A DNA stretch of 64,000 nucleotides, from the NCBI GenBank assembly GCA_907163345.1, contig CAJQUN010000413.1, forward strand, positions 310,001 through 374,000. The letters are read 5' to 3'. Position numbers and translations under genes: made by a program. The notes beneath the pieces were generated by a model, which did no database searches, had not been told where the DNA came from, and saw nothing but the letters and a program-made list of their open reading frames with translations. The stretch comes from Haberlea rhodopensis. Taxonomy: Eukaryota > Streptophyta > Magnoliopsida > Lamiales > Gesneriaceae. Positions 22,952-35,000 of this stretch are shown here, piece by piece (position 1 is the stretch's first letter; every line of letters begins with the position of its first letter).

Positions 22952-23669
22952 TTATGGCCGAGGGCTGTGCATTATTGGCAGTGGCAACCAGAATGGTTGT
23001 AGCAAGTTCCAGGCGCTTAAGTAGGATTCATGAGCAACAAGTAGGTCATGCATTTCTTCGAATCGTAGAGACGATTCACGTGCACGGATTGGACCAGCAA
23101 TGTCCTTATACGCAGGGCCAATACCATTAAGAATTATCAGCGTGAGATCATCATCGGGAATTACTTTGTCGATGAGAGCTAGTTCATCAACCTTCCATTT
23201 AATTAGTTGCAAGAATTCTGAGACAGAATGACTTTCGATGGTTGCACGCGAGAGGTCATCTTTGAGTTGCATCACACGAGAGTGTGAACGATTTGCAAAG
23301 AGCCGTGTGAGGGTAGCCCATGCTTCTGCAGAAGTGGTGGCAGATGAGACCAAGGGAAGAATTTCGGCAGACAAAGATCCGAAAATGGCAAACAAGATGA
23401 GTTGGTCCTGTTGAAACCATTAATTGTTAGTTGGCAGCGGGGATCTTCGAACCTTGAGAAGATGAAGGTAATTGGCCATCAATATAACCAGTAAGGTTAT
23501 GGCCATTTAGTAGGGCAATAATCTGAGCACGCCAAGACGAAAAATTTGACGTGGTGAGGCGGACATGGATATGGTGATGTGCGGTGATGGGTATTATGGG
23601 GGAGAGGTCGGCATTTGTGGCTGGTGGGGTTACAGTGGTGTTGTTGCCGTTGGAGGAGGAAGAGGCCAT
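22952..23669 (-). pseudogene. Copia gag remnant
   Basis: The ATG at 23669 opens with a serine-rich N-terminus, then LTTSNFSSWRAQIIALLNGH (the copia gag start). A stop near 23427 breaks the frame, and a second open piece (22952-23395) continues with ARESSLRFEEMHDLLVAHE. This is the usual Ale/Retrofit-type gag. Confidence 0.85.
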
Positions 23670-23710
23670 AAGATCTTGTGTATCTCGTTAGAGTTTGTGC
23701 TCTGAAACCA

Positions 23711-23918
23711 TATAAGAACAATAGAAATTAAGATGGAAGATTCAAATATTATTGATGTTGGTAAGGCCTTTTAAATAGGCAAACAATAAGATCTTCAAAG
23801 ATTACAATTAATCTTTAAGATCTCATAATAATATTTAAGATACAACACAATCTACAAATATCTACAATAATATTATCTAGAATCTGCCTTGATATCTTCT
23901 TTGATATTATCCTTGATA
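23711..23918 (-). repeat. 5' LTR of the Ale-like element
   Basis: 208 bp, with the PBS immediately to the left (23699-23710, minus strand TGGTTTCAGAGC). Confidence 0.85.
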
Positions 23919-23923
23919 AGTAA

Positions 23924-24242
23924 TAGAGCGTATGCGAAAATCTTTTTCAAAAACCTTGTTCATATGAAGCTTTCATGATTTCTCTCTTAAATTGTATTTT
24001 GGGCTTCTAAGGACTGATTCTGATGGGCCATTTTGTACAATTAGAAAGGAACCCACCGTTTTATTGGGCTTTCAAGACTTTATATAATACTTGGACTAAG
24101 ATTTTTGTTCAGGCTTAGACGCTTAATTACCAAAATCAATATATATGAAAAATTACAAAAATCATCCTATAGTTTAATCTAAATTTCACTTTGTAACAAT
24201 TATTTGAAAAATGACCGTTTATATCCTCAACTTTCATAAATT
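23924..24242. other. AT-rich flank, no gene seen
   Basis: No recognised gene or repeat. Confidence 0.4.
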
Positions 24243-24754
24243 GTAAGGCCATCTCCAACCCAAAACTTCATTTTAGCGCAAGTTTTGCATCAAAATAGTG
24301 TAATTTCTGCACCAAACACAAATTCATCTCCAACATATCTACTCCCAACTTTACTCCAAAAAATATTCCCTTTAATTTCATTTATAGTAATTATTTTATT
24401 CAATCAATTATCTATTACAATTTTATTAATATATTTATATATGAAATTTATATTTAGATAATTTATATAGATAATTAATAAAAATAAAAATAAAAATTAA
24501 TAATTAAATCAGTAAAATCTAATCAATAATTCAATTTAATTAATTTAATTTAATTTAATATAAATAATCATTTATTCACTTTATCATAACTAAACATTAA
24601 ACTTAAAATTTTCGTAAAAACTCACGCTATTAAACTTATTTAAACATTTATTTAACTTATTTAATAGTTAAATTTATTAATTAAAATTAATTTATTAAAA
24701 TAATTTATTGAACTTATTTAAATATTTTTTTAATTTATGTTAATTAATTAAATC
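24243..24754. mobile_element. Left arm of an old DNA transposon
   Basis: It begins GGCCATCTCCAACCC and continues with CACCAAACACAAATTCATCTCCAAC. The reverse complement of the sequence ending at 53325 begins AGAGCATCTTCAATGC and has a similar follow-on with ATGCACCAAATTTTGTGTTTG. These look like the inverted ends of one AT-rich non-coding element of the common plant GAGCATCTCCAA type, now split by the retrotransposon array 24755-53094. The target duplication was not found. Confidence 0.5.
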
Positions 24755-26032
24755 TGTTAGGATCGATTCCGGTGAAGGGTTGCCAATACACACCCGAGTT
24801 CAACCAAGTTGAGCTTCAATAGCACATGTTCTTGAAATAATTGCACCGAGATATTATATCGAGTTCGGTTACAAAACCGAGCGGAAGACACTCGACATAA
24901 CCCGTTCTAAAACCGATTACTCATTTGAAAGGCATTTTAAAGATATGCAAGAAAGTATGTAAAAACAGTAAGGTAAATAAATGCAGTAAAGTAAATAACA
25001 CAAACATTTGTTTCTGGAAGTTCGAAGCGCAACGCTTCTACGTCTCCCCTTCTTCCATCTCATGGAAGGATACACTAGAAGATTTGGTTTACACTTTACA
25101 GCATACAACCTACTTAGGCTACTACCATAGAGATGTCCTAAACTCCTAGCACACACAAGTTCATGTTCTTTAACGTCTCACATGTAAAGACCTCACCCAG
25201 TTGTGATGAATCACCAACTGTTACAATGATATTCACTCTTCTATTTAGCTCACAAATACAATAAATAGAGTGAATACAAAGGCACAAATGATTCCATAAT
25301 GAATCTGATACAACAAGGTAAGAGGTGCCAAAGGTTTGGGGAGTGCTATTCATTTAGCAGCTTTTGTCTTTGAAGTTCCCCAATTGAATCCCAAGTTGGT
25401 TTGCTTTGGAAGGCTTGGATTGATCTTCAATCAGCTGTTATTGAGCTTTCAAATCATGTATATATAGCCCCAAGTAATGATATATACGTTAGATACAAGA
25501 ATATGCCAGTTGGAAAAGTTTCTGCACCATTTTCGAGCTTGCAACGGTCATATTCTGGTTTTTGGGCTATTTCTGGAAGGCCCGCTGGTCGGGTACGGTA
25601 GGTGATCGGGTAGGTGATGCGGTAGGCGATCCGGTAGGTCTTTCCGGTAGGTGATGCGGTAGGTGATCCGGTAGGTCTTTCAACTTTGCACCAGCAAGCT
25701 CTTGCAGACATGTTTTCATCAAGTAAACCTTCGAATTTGGTCTGCTGGCCTGAGATACGACTTGTAGAATTGAGTTTTCTATCCAACCCCTTTGAAATCA
25801 GGTCGTTTCGATATCCGAGCAATGAGATATGATCAATTTAGTCAGCAACGCTTGGGGTCTACTGGATGCTGAATTCTCATTTCAGCAACCAAACTCAAGT
25901 CCATTTCTTAGCAGATCATCAAGCTGTAAAATATCATCTATGAACTGCACACTTGATGGAATATGTTTGCAACACAATAACAAGTTTTGTTAACATCAAA
26001 ACCAAGATTATTCGGGTTTTCAAAACCCAACA
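24755..26032 (-). repeat. Array LTR1
   Basis: 1278 bp, the left border of the array after duplication AAATC. It contains a short internal repeat, GGTAGGTGATSCGGTAGG with CTTTCCGGTAGG, at 25590-25680, which is present in every LTR of the array with differing copy number. Confidence 0.88.
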
Positions 26033-26863
26033 ATCTCCCACTTTTTGATGATCACAAAACTTGAATAAAAATATGAAACATTAGAGCACAATGTTGCATA
26101 ACAAGAAAATCATATTTTTTAAACAACATATTTCTCCCCCTTTTTGTGTGAATCAAAAAAGGAAGAAAAATAAATTTATTCCCCCTCAAAGATTGAGATT
26201 AAACTCTCTCCCTTAATTTTAAAATGTTTGAAAATTTGAGCAAGTGAGGGGCAAATGGGGTAGGCTAAAACAAATTAAAAAAATGCAATGCACATTAATT
26301 TTTGAACAAAAATAACCTCTTTTGATGATGGATGAAGCATACTTGGCAACAAATTTGATTTTTTGACAAAACTCAACAATGCCCATTTCATATTTCTGCG
26401 GTGGCAGCACATGAGTCAAATTTGTAGAATAAACTGCTTTTCCTCGTGAATAATTAGGCTGCAAGACCTATACCGTTGCGATGCTCTATGAATCTAGTTT
26501 GCAATGCGAAAATATGGTTCGTCATTTGGACATCCGAGCAAGAAGTTATGCCAATTTTCCCAAAGTCGCTGCAAGCTGCTAGAAAAACTAAAATGCTTAG
26601 AAAATTGTTTGAAAAAAATTTCAAAATAACAATTTTAAACTTAAAAATAGTTTAGAACATATTGAACGAGAAAGATTTTAAAATTATTTTCGTGCAAAAT
26701 GAATGCAATGAAATTGATTTTTATGCTAAAAATTTTCATACACCAAGTTTTAGAAAATTATGCTATGAAAATAATTTCTTGCTCATGAGAAATTTTATTT
26801 AAAAGATTTCCGTCTAAAATCGGTTAAAATGCTTTCCAAGAACAACATGGCTCTAATACCACT
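26033..26863 (-). other. Array internal segment 1
   Basis: 831 bp, non-coding. Its left edge ATCTCCCACTTTTTGATGATC is the polypurine tract on the minus strand, and its right edge GCTCTAATACCA is a PBS with one change from the usual GCTCTGATACCA. Confidence 0.8.
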
Positions 26864-28117
26864 TGTTAGGATCGATTCCGATGGTGGGTTGTCAATCCAC
26901 ACCCGAGTTCAACCAACTTGAGTTCAATAGCTCGTGTTCTTGAAATAATTGCACCGAGAGATTATATCGAGTTCGGTTACAAAACGGAGCGGAAGACAAT
27001 CGACATAAACCGATTACTCATTTGAAGGCATTTTAAAGATATGCAAGAAAGTATGTAAAAACAGTAAGGTAAATAAATGCAGTAAAGTAAATAACACAAG
27101 CATTTGTTTCTGGAAGTTCGAAGCACAACGCTTCTACGTCTCCCCTTCTTCCATCTCATGGAAGGATACACTAGAAGATTTGGTTTACACTTTACATCAT
27201 ACAACATACCTAGCTAATACCACACAGATAGCCTAAACTCCTAGCACACACAAGTTCATGTTGTTTAACGTCTCACATGTAAAGACCTCACACAGTTGTG
27301 ATGAATCACCAACTGTTACAATGGTATTCACTCTTCTATTTATCACAAATACAATAAATAGAGTGAATACAAAGGCACAAATTATTCCATAATGAATCTG
27401 ATACAACAAGGTAAGAGGTGCCAAAGGTTTGGGGAGTGCTATTCATTTAGCAGCTTTTGTCTTTGAAGTTCCACAATTGAATCCCAAGTGGGTTTGCTTT
27501 GGAAGGCTTGGATTGATCTTCAATCAGCTGTTATTGAGCTTCCAAATCATGTATATATACCCCCAAGTAATGATATATACGTTAGATACAAGAATATTCC
27601 AGATGGAAAAGGTTCTGCACCATTCCCGCGGTCATATTCTGGTTTTTGGGCTATTTCTGGAAGGCCAGCTGGTCGGGTACGGCAGGTGATCCGGTTGGTT
27701 ATGCGGTAGGCGATCCGGTAGGTCTTTCCGCTAGGTGATGCGGTAGGTGATCCTGTAGGTCTTTCAGCTTTGCACCAGCAAGCTCTTGCAGACATGTTTT
27801 CGTCAAGTAAACCTTAGAATTTGGTCAGCTGGCCTGAAATATGACTTGTAGAGAATTGAGTTATCTATCCAACCCCTATGGAATCAGGTCGTTTTGATAT
27901 CCGAGCTATGAGATATGATAATTTAGTCAGCAGCGCTCGGGGTCTACTAGATGCTGAATTCTCATTTCAGCAACCAAACTCAAGTCCATTTCTTAGCAGA
28001 CCATCAAGCTGTAAAATATCATCTATGAACTGCACACTTGATGAAATATGTTAGCAACACAATAACAAGTTTTGTTAACATCAAAACCAAGATTATTCGG
28101 GTTTCCAAAACCCAACA
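26864..28117 (-). repeat. Array LTR2
   Basis: 1254 bp, TGTTAGGATCG...CCCAACA, shared by the units on both sides. Confidence 0.88.
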
Positions 28118-28965
28118 ATCTCCCCCTTTTTGATGATCACAAAACTTGAATAAAAATATGAAACATTAGAGCACAATGTTGCATAACAAGAATGTCATAT
28201 TTTTTAAACAACATATCTCTCCCCCTTTTTGTGTGAATCAAAAAAGGAAGACAAATAAATTTATTCCCCCTCAAGGATTGAGATTAAACTCTCCCCCTTA
28301 ATTTTAAAATGTTTGAAAATTTGAGCAAGTGAGGAGCAAATGGGGTAGGCTAAAACAAATTTAAAAAATGCAATGCACATTAATTTTTGAACAAAAATAA
28401 CCTGTTTTGATGATGAATGAAGCATACATGGCAACAAATTTTAATATTTTTGACAAACTCAACAATGTCCATTTCATCTTTCTGCGGTGGCAGCACATGA
28501 GTCAAATTTGTAGAATAAACTGCTTTTCCTCGTGAATAATTAGGCTGCAAGACCTATACCGTTGCGATGCTCTATGAGTCTAGTTTGCAACGCAAAAAAA
28601 ATGGTTCATCATTTGGACATCCGTGCAAGAAGTTATGCCAATTTTCTCAAAGTCGCTGCAAGCTACCAGAAAAACTAAAATGCTTAGAAAATTGTTTGAA
28701 AAAAATTTCAAAATAACAATTTTAAACTTAAAATAGTTTAGAACATATTGAACGAGAATTTGAACACTTCAAGTAGATTTTAAAATTATTTTTGTGCAAA
28801 ATGAATGCAATGAAATTGACTTTTTATGATAAAATTTTCATACTCCAAGTTTTAGAAAATTATGCTAAGAAAATAATTTCATGCTCATGAGAAATTTTAT
28901 TTAAAAGATTTCCGTCTAAAATCGGTTAAAATGCTTTCCAAGAACAACCTGGCTCTGATACCACT
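28118..28965 (-). other. Array internal segment 2
   Basis: 848 bp, non-coding, with an intact polypurine tract (AAAAAGGGGGAGA on the minus strand) and an intact PBS. Confidence 0.8.
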
Positions 28966-29809
28966 TGTTAGGATCGATTCTGGTGGTGGGTTGCCAATCC
29001 ACACCCGAGTTCAACCAACTTGAGCTTCAATAGCTGGTGTTTTTGAAATAATTGCACCGAGAGATTACATCGAGTTCGGTTACAAAACCGAGCGGAAGAC
29101 ACTCGACATAACCCGCTCTAAAGTCGATTACTCATTTAGAATGCATTTTAAAGATATGCAAGAAAGTATGTAAAAACAGTAAGATAAATAAATGCAGTAA
29201 AGTAAGTAACACAAGCGTTTGTTTCTGGAAGTTCGAAACACAACGCCTATACGTCTCCCCTTCTTCCATCTCATGGAAGGATACACTAGAAGATTTGGTT
29301 TAAACTTTACAACATACAACCTACTTAGGCTAATACCACACAGATAGCCTAAACTCCTAGCACACACAAGTTCATGTTTTTTAACGTCTAACATGTAAAG
29401 ACCTCACCCAGTTGTGATGAATCACCAACTGTTACAATGGTATTCACTCTTCTATTTTAGATCACAAATACAATAAATAGAGTGAATACAAATGCACAAA
29501 TGATTCCATAATGAATCTGATACAACAAGGTAAGAGGTGCCAAAGGTTTGGGGAGTGCTATTCATTTAGCAGCTTTTTTCTTTGAAGTTCCACAATTGAA
29601 TCCCAAGTGGGTTTGCTTTGGAAGGCTTGGATTGATCTTCAATCAGCTGTTATTGAGCTTCCAAATCATGTATATATACCCCCAAGTAATGATATATACG
29701 TTAGATACAAGAATATGCCCGATGGAAAAGGTTCTGCACCATTCCCGCGGTCATATTCTGGTCTTTGGGCTATTTCTGGAAGGCCCGCTGGTCGGGTACG
29801 GTAGGTAAT
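28966..29809 (-). repeat. Array LTR3, left piece
   Basis: 844 bp up to and including the GTAAT duplication made by the Tekay insertion. The remainder is 49302-49716. Confidence 0.88.
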
Positions 29810-30484
29810 TGTGATGCCCCGAAATTAATTAATGGTAACTTGGACATTAATTATGTTTATATGTTGGATCATGGTTTCATGGATTTATGTGTTGGGTATT
29901 AAGATGTTAACATGATTAATTGTGTTAAATTATCAAATATGAGGAAGATATGATTTTAAATGAAGTTTAGAGCATTGTTGTAAAGTGCTTTTAAAATACC
30001 AAGTTGGGTATTTTATACATCATGTTAAGTTTGGGGTACAATTTTAATTAAGAAAAAGTAAACCCCCCTTTTTAAATCCCCTACCCATCACTTTAACCCC
30101 TTTACCTTTCACTTTATTAAAAACCCCCAAATCACTTCCCAACCCCAAACCCTACCCCATTTTCGAAACTCACCAAAAGAGGAGGAGAAAAGTCCCACAA
30201 AATCCTTATTTGTGTGATCTTTGCTAGGATTTGGAGCCTACAAGAGGTATGGAACCATTCCTACAAGTTTTATGATGTTTGGTGTTGAAATGGGTTAAGT
30301 TTTGATGTTTTATGTGGGTTTATTTGGGGTATGTGTTGTTTATGGTTGGGGTATGATTTTTGAAGTGTTTATGTTGGTTTTAGTGGGTTATGTTGTTATT
30401 GAAGTTATGAGGAAGTTTGGTTTTGGGGTGGTATGTGAAAGAGCTTGAAAAATGAGCATTAATGGCGAAAATTCGATGTACAGC

Positions 30485-30710
30485 ACTCGGCGATCGATCG
30501 CCCGTCCTTGGCGATCGATCGCGAGCGTCCAGTACCAGCCAGAAGCATTTGGCGATCGATCGCCACTTTTGGGCGATCGATCGGCGGGCCTGGCGATCGA
30601 TCGCGCCAAAAGTGGCGATCGATCGCCAAGAAGGAGATTTTGGCCCCTCGTCCAGTGCGATCTCGCGATCGATCGCGCCTGGGCGGCGATCGATCGCGAG
30701 CTGAAGAAAA
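30485..30710 (+). repeat. CGATCGATCG cluster in Tekay 5' LTR
   Basis: Eight copies of the GGCGATCGATCGCC or CGCGATCGATCGCG type in about 220 bp. The 3' LTR (47965-48155) has six, having lost 29 bp between two palindromes. Confidence 0.9.
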
Positions 30711-30904
30711 GTGGATTTTTTAATTTTTGTGGGATTTTCTTTGGATATGGACTATGTTTATTTTCTAATATCAATTTGTATGGTTGTGTAGAACCATCCC
30801 AGGTGCCCACAACATCCAGGAGATAAAGCTCTCCAAATTCTCCACTTTTGGGAATTAAGGTACGTAAGAGACGTACGAGCATCGGACGGTAAACCATGCC
30901 CTTA

Positions 30905-31410
30905 CATATTATGATGATGTTTAAGATGATGTTTACGATGATGACGTTTAAGATGATGTTATGATGATGATATCTATGATGATATTTATAATGATGATGT
31001 TTATGATGATGTTATGATGATGATGCTTATGACGATGTTATGATGATGATGCTTATGATGATGTTACGATGATGATGCTTAAGATGATGTTTATGATAAC
31101 GATGTATTGAGGACGTCTATAATGACGAAGTTTATGATAAGGTCATACGATGTGTATGATTGGGTAAGACGCCCATGTGGTAAGACACCACCCAAAGCAT
31201 ATGATTGGGTAAGATGCCCTCGTGGTAAGATGCCACGCAATGTCATGATATGGTAAGACGCCATATGATTGGGTAAGATGCCCACAGGGTAAGATGCCAC
31301 GCAATGTTTATAATATGGTAAGACGTCATATGATTGGGTAAGATGCCCGCGTGGTAAGATGCCACGCAATGATTATGATATGGTAAGATGCCATACAATG
31401 GGGTAAGACG
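30905..31410 (+). repeat. ATG-type microsatellite and GGTAAGATGCC repeats
   Basis: First an imperfect GATGATGTT/GATGATGAT stretch to about 31100, then repeats built on TGGGTAAGATGCCC and GGTAAGATGCCACGCAATG with compound units of some 60-90 bp. The pattern is identical in the 3' LTR at 48359-48864. Confidence 0.85.
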
Positions 31411-31846
31411 CCCCAATATATGAATAAGAGTCAGGGATAACCAAGGAGGTCGGAGGACGACCAATAACTTTTACTTAACTAAGATGTTATGCATTATTGT
31501 ATGCTTTTATATAATGTTAAGTAAATATACGAATGCTCATGATGTGTTATCCCTGTAGGTACACTTTTGGACCAAGGGCCTAGGGTCGGGTTGAGGAAGT
31601 GAGCTAAAGGGAGCATGATGAACGTAGGATGCAGGATTTTTTATAGTCTCTACTCTAGGAGTAGTGTAAATCTATAGCTTTAACATTCTTTATTGGGAAT
31701 GTAATTAAATAGCTTTGAAAACTTTATTTTTGGCCTGTAATCTCCCTAGCTCAAACTACAACCGGAACCCTTAAGAGGTTTTAATTGCATGTTCTGTCCC
31801 ATTTATGTGTACTAAATGATATTAAGGTAGGAAGACCCTACATTAG

Positions 31847-31858
31847 TGGTATCAGAGC
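31847..31858 (+). other. Primer binding site of the Tekay element
   Basis: TGGTATCAGAGC, 4 bp after the LTR, complementary to the initiator tRNA-Met 3' end. Confidence 0.92.
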
Positions 31859-32048
31859 AGTGGTTAGATAACCCGGGAAGGAGTGAAGGGTAGCCTTAGC
31901 AATAAGTTAGCTAGGTGCTTACTTTTGAGCATGTTTTGTGCATAAGTTGCATATGAAGTATATGAAGTTATGCTAACATGTTTTGTTTATCTAACGAAGT
32001 ATTATACGAACTGCTTTTGGATCTTGTTATTAACCCTTGTGTTGCAGT

Positions 32049-35000
32049 ATGGCAGCAAACGTGGAGGTAGGTGACGCAGTGAGCGTCAATGCTAGTGCGG
32101 GGCGTACGAATCCCCTACCCCCGCCAGCTTTTGATGATGAACCGGCCGAACAACAGTTGTTGCCAGGGGAGCTAAGCCTAACTCAGTTTCTTGCTTACCG
32201 ACCCCCAACCTTTGAAGGAACCGAAACTGGGGAACGAGCTGAGGAATGGTTAGAAAGAATAGAGCAGATCTTTGTGGCAGCCCCATGTGCGAAGACAGCG
32301 TGGATACGGTTAGCAGAGTTCCAATTGGCCAAGAAGGCGCTAATGTGGTGGAAGACCACTGTGGTAGAGCAAGAGGCTCAAGGTCATGAAGTTAACTGGA
32401 AAATGTTTCGAACTCGCTTCCTGAACCGTTATTTCTCGGCTGCAGCACGACAGGCTAAGGAAGATGAATTCACTCACCTCAAGCAAGGTAATATGTCGGT
32501 ATCGGATTATGCTCTTCAGTTTTGCTCCTTGCTCCGATATGTACCTCACATTGCCACAAGCACGCAAGCAAAGATGAGGAATTTCATGAAGGGTCTGAGG
32601 CCGGAGCTATACGATAGGGTGATCACTTATGGCCCTACTTGTTTTGATGATGCACTCTCAAGGGCTGAGCTAGCCGAACTAGGAGTGGGTGCATACCCTG
32701 ATGTTGTACCACCGTCGGCACCCTCTCATAAATCCACTCCGGATAATTTGAAGCCGAATGATCAGTTCAAGTCAAGGGGGAACTCCTCAGCATCAAGGTT
32801 TAGTGGTAAGAAGTCCGACAATAGGTGGAAAGGAAACCGAAGAGGTGATGCCCCATCTGGAAGGGGGCAGTCTCAGGGAGACAGATCCGGGAGGATCCAA
32901 TGCACTCTTTGTGGGCAACCACATCTGGCGAAAGACTGTATAGGGTGCTATGTTTGTGGCGACAAGGGCCACTTTGCTAGACAGTGTCCCAACAGGGGAA
33001 GTCAACAGGGTTCTGCGGGGAGGCCTGCAGATAGGACAGCACAGCACAGACCACCCTTTGTACCGAGACAGCATGGAGGTCAGCCCATGGGGCCACCTCA
33101 AGGACAAGTCTATGCACTGACAAGGGAGCAGGCTTCAGCGGCTCCGGAGGAGGTTATAGCGGGTACGTGTCTTTTATTTACGCACCCTGCTTTTATATTG
33201 ATCGACACAGGTGCGTCACACTCTTTTGTGTCGACAAGTTTTGTGGAAAGGCACCACTTATGCACTTCTCCGTCGCCCACGCCTCTTATAGTCTCGACCC
33301 CCGCTGGAAGAAGTATGATTACTGATCGGATCGTCTACAATGGCCTCATTTATTTTGAGGATAAGGAACTAAGGTCAGACTTGATTGTTCTGGGAATGTC
33401 AGATTTTGATTGCATTCTGGGCATTGATGTTCTGAACAGGTATCAGGCAGTTGTGAACTGCAGGCAGAGAACTGTACGGTTTAAATCCGATATGGGAGTT
33501 CCATGGACGTTCTATGGGGATGGTTCTCTCTCTAAGATTCCGTTGATATCTGCTGTCAAGATGGCGCAGTTGTTGGAACGAGGTCATTCAGGATATCTCA
33601 TTTATGCCGTCGATGTTATGGAAAAGAAAGAAGAAGTAAAAGTTGAGGATGTGCCCGTAGTGGCGGAGTTCCCTGATGTCCTTCCGGAGGAGATTCCCGG
33701 ATTCCCACCGACGAGAGAGGTCGAGTTTGGGATTGAGTTATTACCAAGGACGTCTGCCATTTCTCGTGCCCCTTATAGGATGGCACCAGCGGAGCTAAGG
33801 GAATTAAAGATTCAGTTGCAAGAACTCCTTGATAAGGGCTATATACGCCCTAGCGTATCGCCCTGGGGAGCACCAGTGTTATTTGTGAAGAAGAAAGATG
33901 GTTCGATGCGTTTGTGCATCGATTACAGACAACTGAACAAAGCCACAGTGAAGAATAAGTACCCACTTCCGAGGATCGATGATTTATTTGATCAGTTGCA
34001 AGGTACGAGGCTCTACAGTAAGATCGATATGAGGTCGGGGTACCATCAGATTCGAGTAAGAGAAGAGGATGTCCAGAAGACAGCCTTCAGAACTAGGTAT
34101 GGGCACTATGAGTTCCTAGTCATGCCTTTTGGGGTGACAAATGCCCCGGCTGTTTTCATGAGTTTGATGAACAAGGTATTCCAGTCGTATTTGGATCAAT
34201 TCGTCATAGTTTTCATTGACGATATACTCATCTACTCTAGGACTGAAGAAGATCATGTACGGCACTTGAGGACAGTACTTCAGATCCTTAGGGATCATCA
34301 GTTGTATGCTAAGCTTAGCAAGTGCGAATTCTGGTTGGACAGCGTGGTGTTCCTAGGCCATGTCATATCTAGCCAAGGGATATCTGTGGATCCGAGAAAG
34401 ATTGAAGCTGTGATGGAGTGGGCAGCACCCACTTCTGTACCCGAGATACGGAGTTTTCTTGGCTTAGCAGGTTATTACCGACGTTTTGTCGAGGGATTTT
34501 CCAAGATCGCTAAGCCATTGACACAGCTGACTCAGAAAGGAGTCCCGTTCTTCTGGTCCGAAGCTTGTGAGGAAAGCTTCCAAGAATTGAAGCGTCGTTT
34601 GACGACAGCACCAGTGTTGGTGATTCCGTCTGAGGACAAGAGGTTTGCTTTGTACACGGATGCATCATTGCAAGGTTTGGGCTGTGTACTGATGCAAGAC
34701 AGACAAGTGGTAGCCTATGCTTCGAGACAGTTGAAGCCTCATGAGACCAGGTACCCAGTCCATGATCTGGAACTGGCAGCTATCATTTTCGCCTTGAAGA
34801 TTTGGCGTCATTACCTTTATGGTACTACGTTTACCATTTTTACGGACCATAAGAGCCTGAAGTTCTTGTTCACTCAGGCAGAGTTGAATATGAGGCAAAG
34901 GAGGTGGATGGACTTACTCAAGGATTATGACTGTGAAATTGAGTACCATCCTGGTAAGGCAAATTTGATAGCAGACGCCTTAAGTAGGAAGGTGAAGAGT

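Larger units (their letters stand above)
19376..23918 (-). mobile_element. Degenerate Ty1/copia element (Ale-like)
   Basis: LTRs at 19376-19570 and 23711-23918 are flanked by a perfect AGTAA duplication (19371-19375 and 23919-23923). In element orientation the LTR begins TATCAAGG (right copy) or TATGAAG (left copy) and ends CTTATA, so the termini are TA...TA rather than TG...CA. The polypurine tract (19571-19580) and PBS (23699-23710, one mismatch to the tRNA-Met form) are in the right places. Domains follow the copia order gag, protease, integrase, reverse transcriptase, RNase H on the minus strand, with several frameshifts and stops. It sits about 100 bp upstream of the Alba ATG. Confidence 0.9.
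29810..31842 (+). repeat. 5' LTR of the Tekay element
   Basis: 2033 bp, TGTGATGCCCCG...GACCCTACA. It contains a CGATCGATCG cluster (30485-30710), a GATGATGTTTAT microsatellite-like stretch (30905-31100), a GGTAAGATGCC repeat (31150-31410) and the conserved block TACTCTAGGAGTAGT (31660). Confidence 0.93.

Noticed and set aside
30388..30897. 169-codon minus-strand frame and overlapping plus-strand frames rich in AIDR/GDRS
   Set aside because: They are translations of the CGATCGATCG palindrome cluster in the Tekay LTR; similar frames occur wherever the cluster occurs, on both strands.
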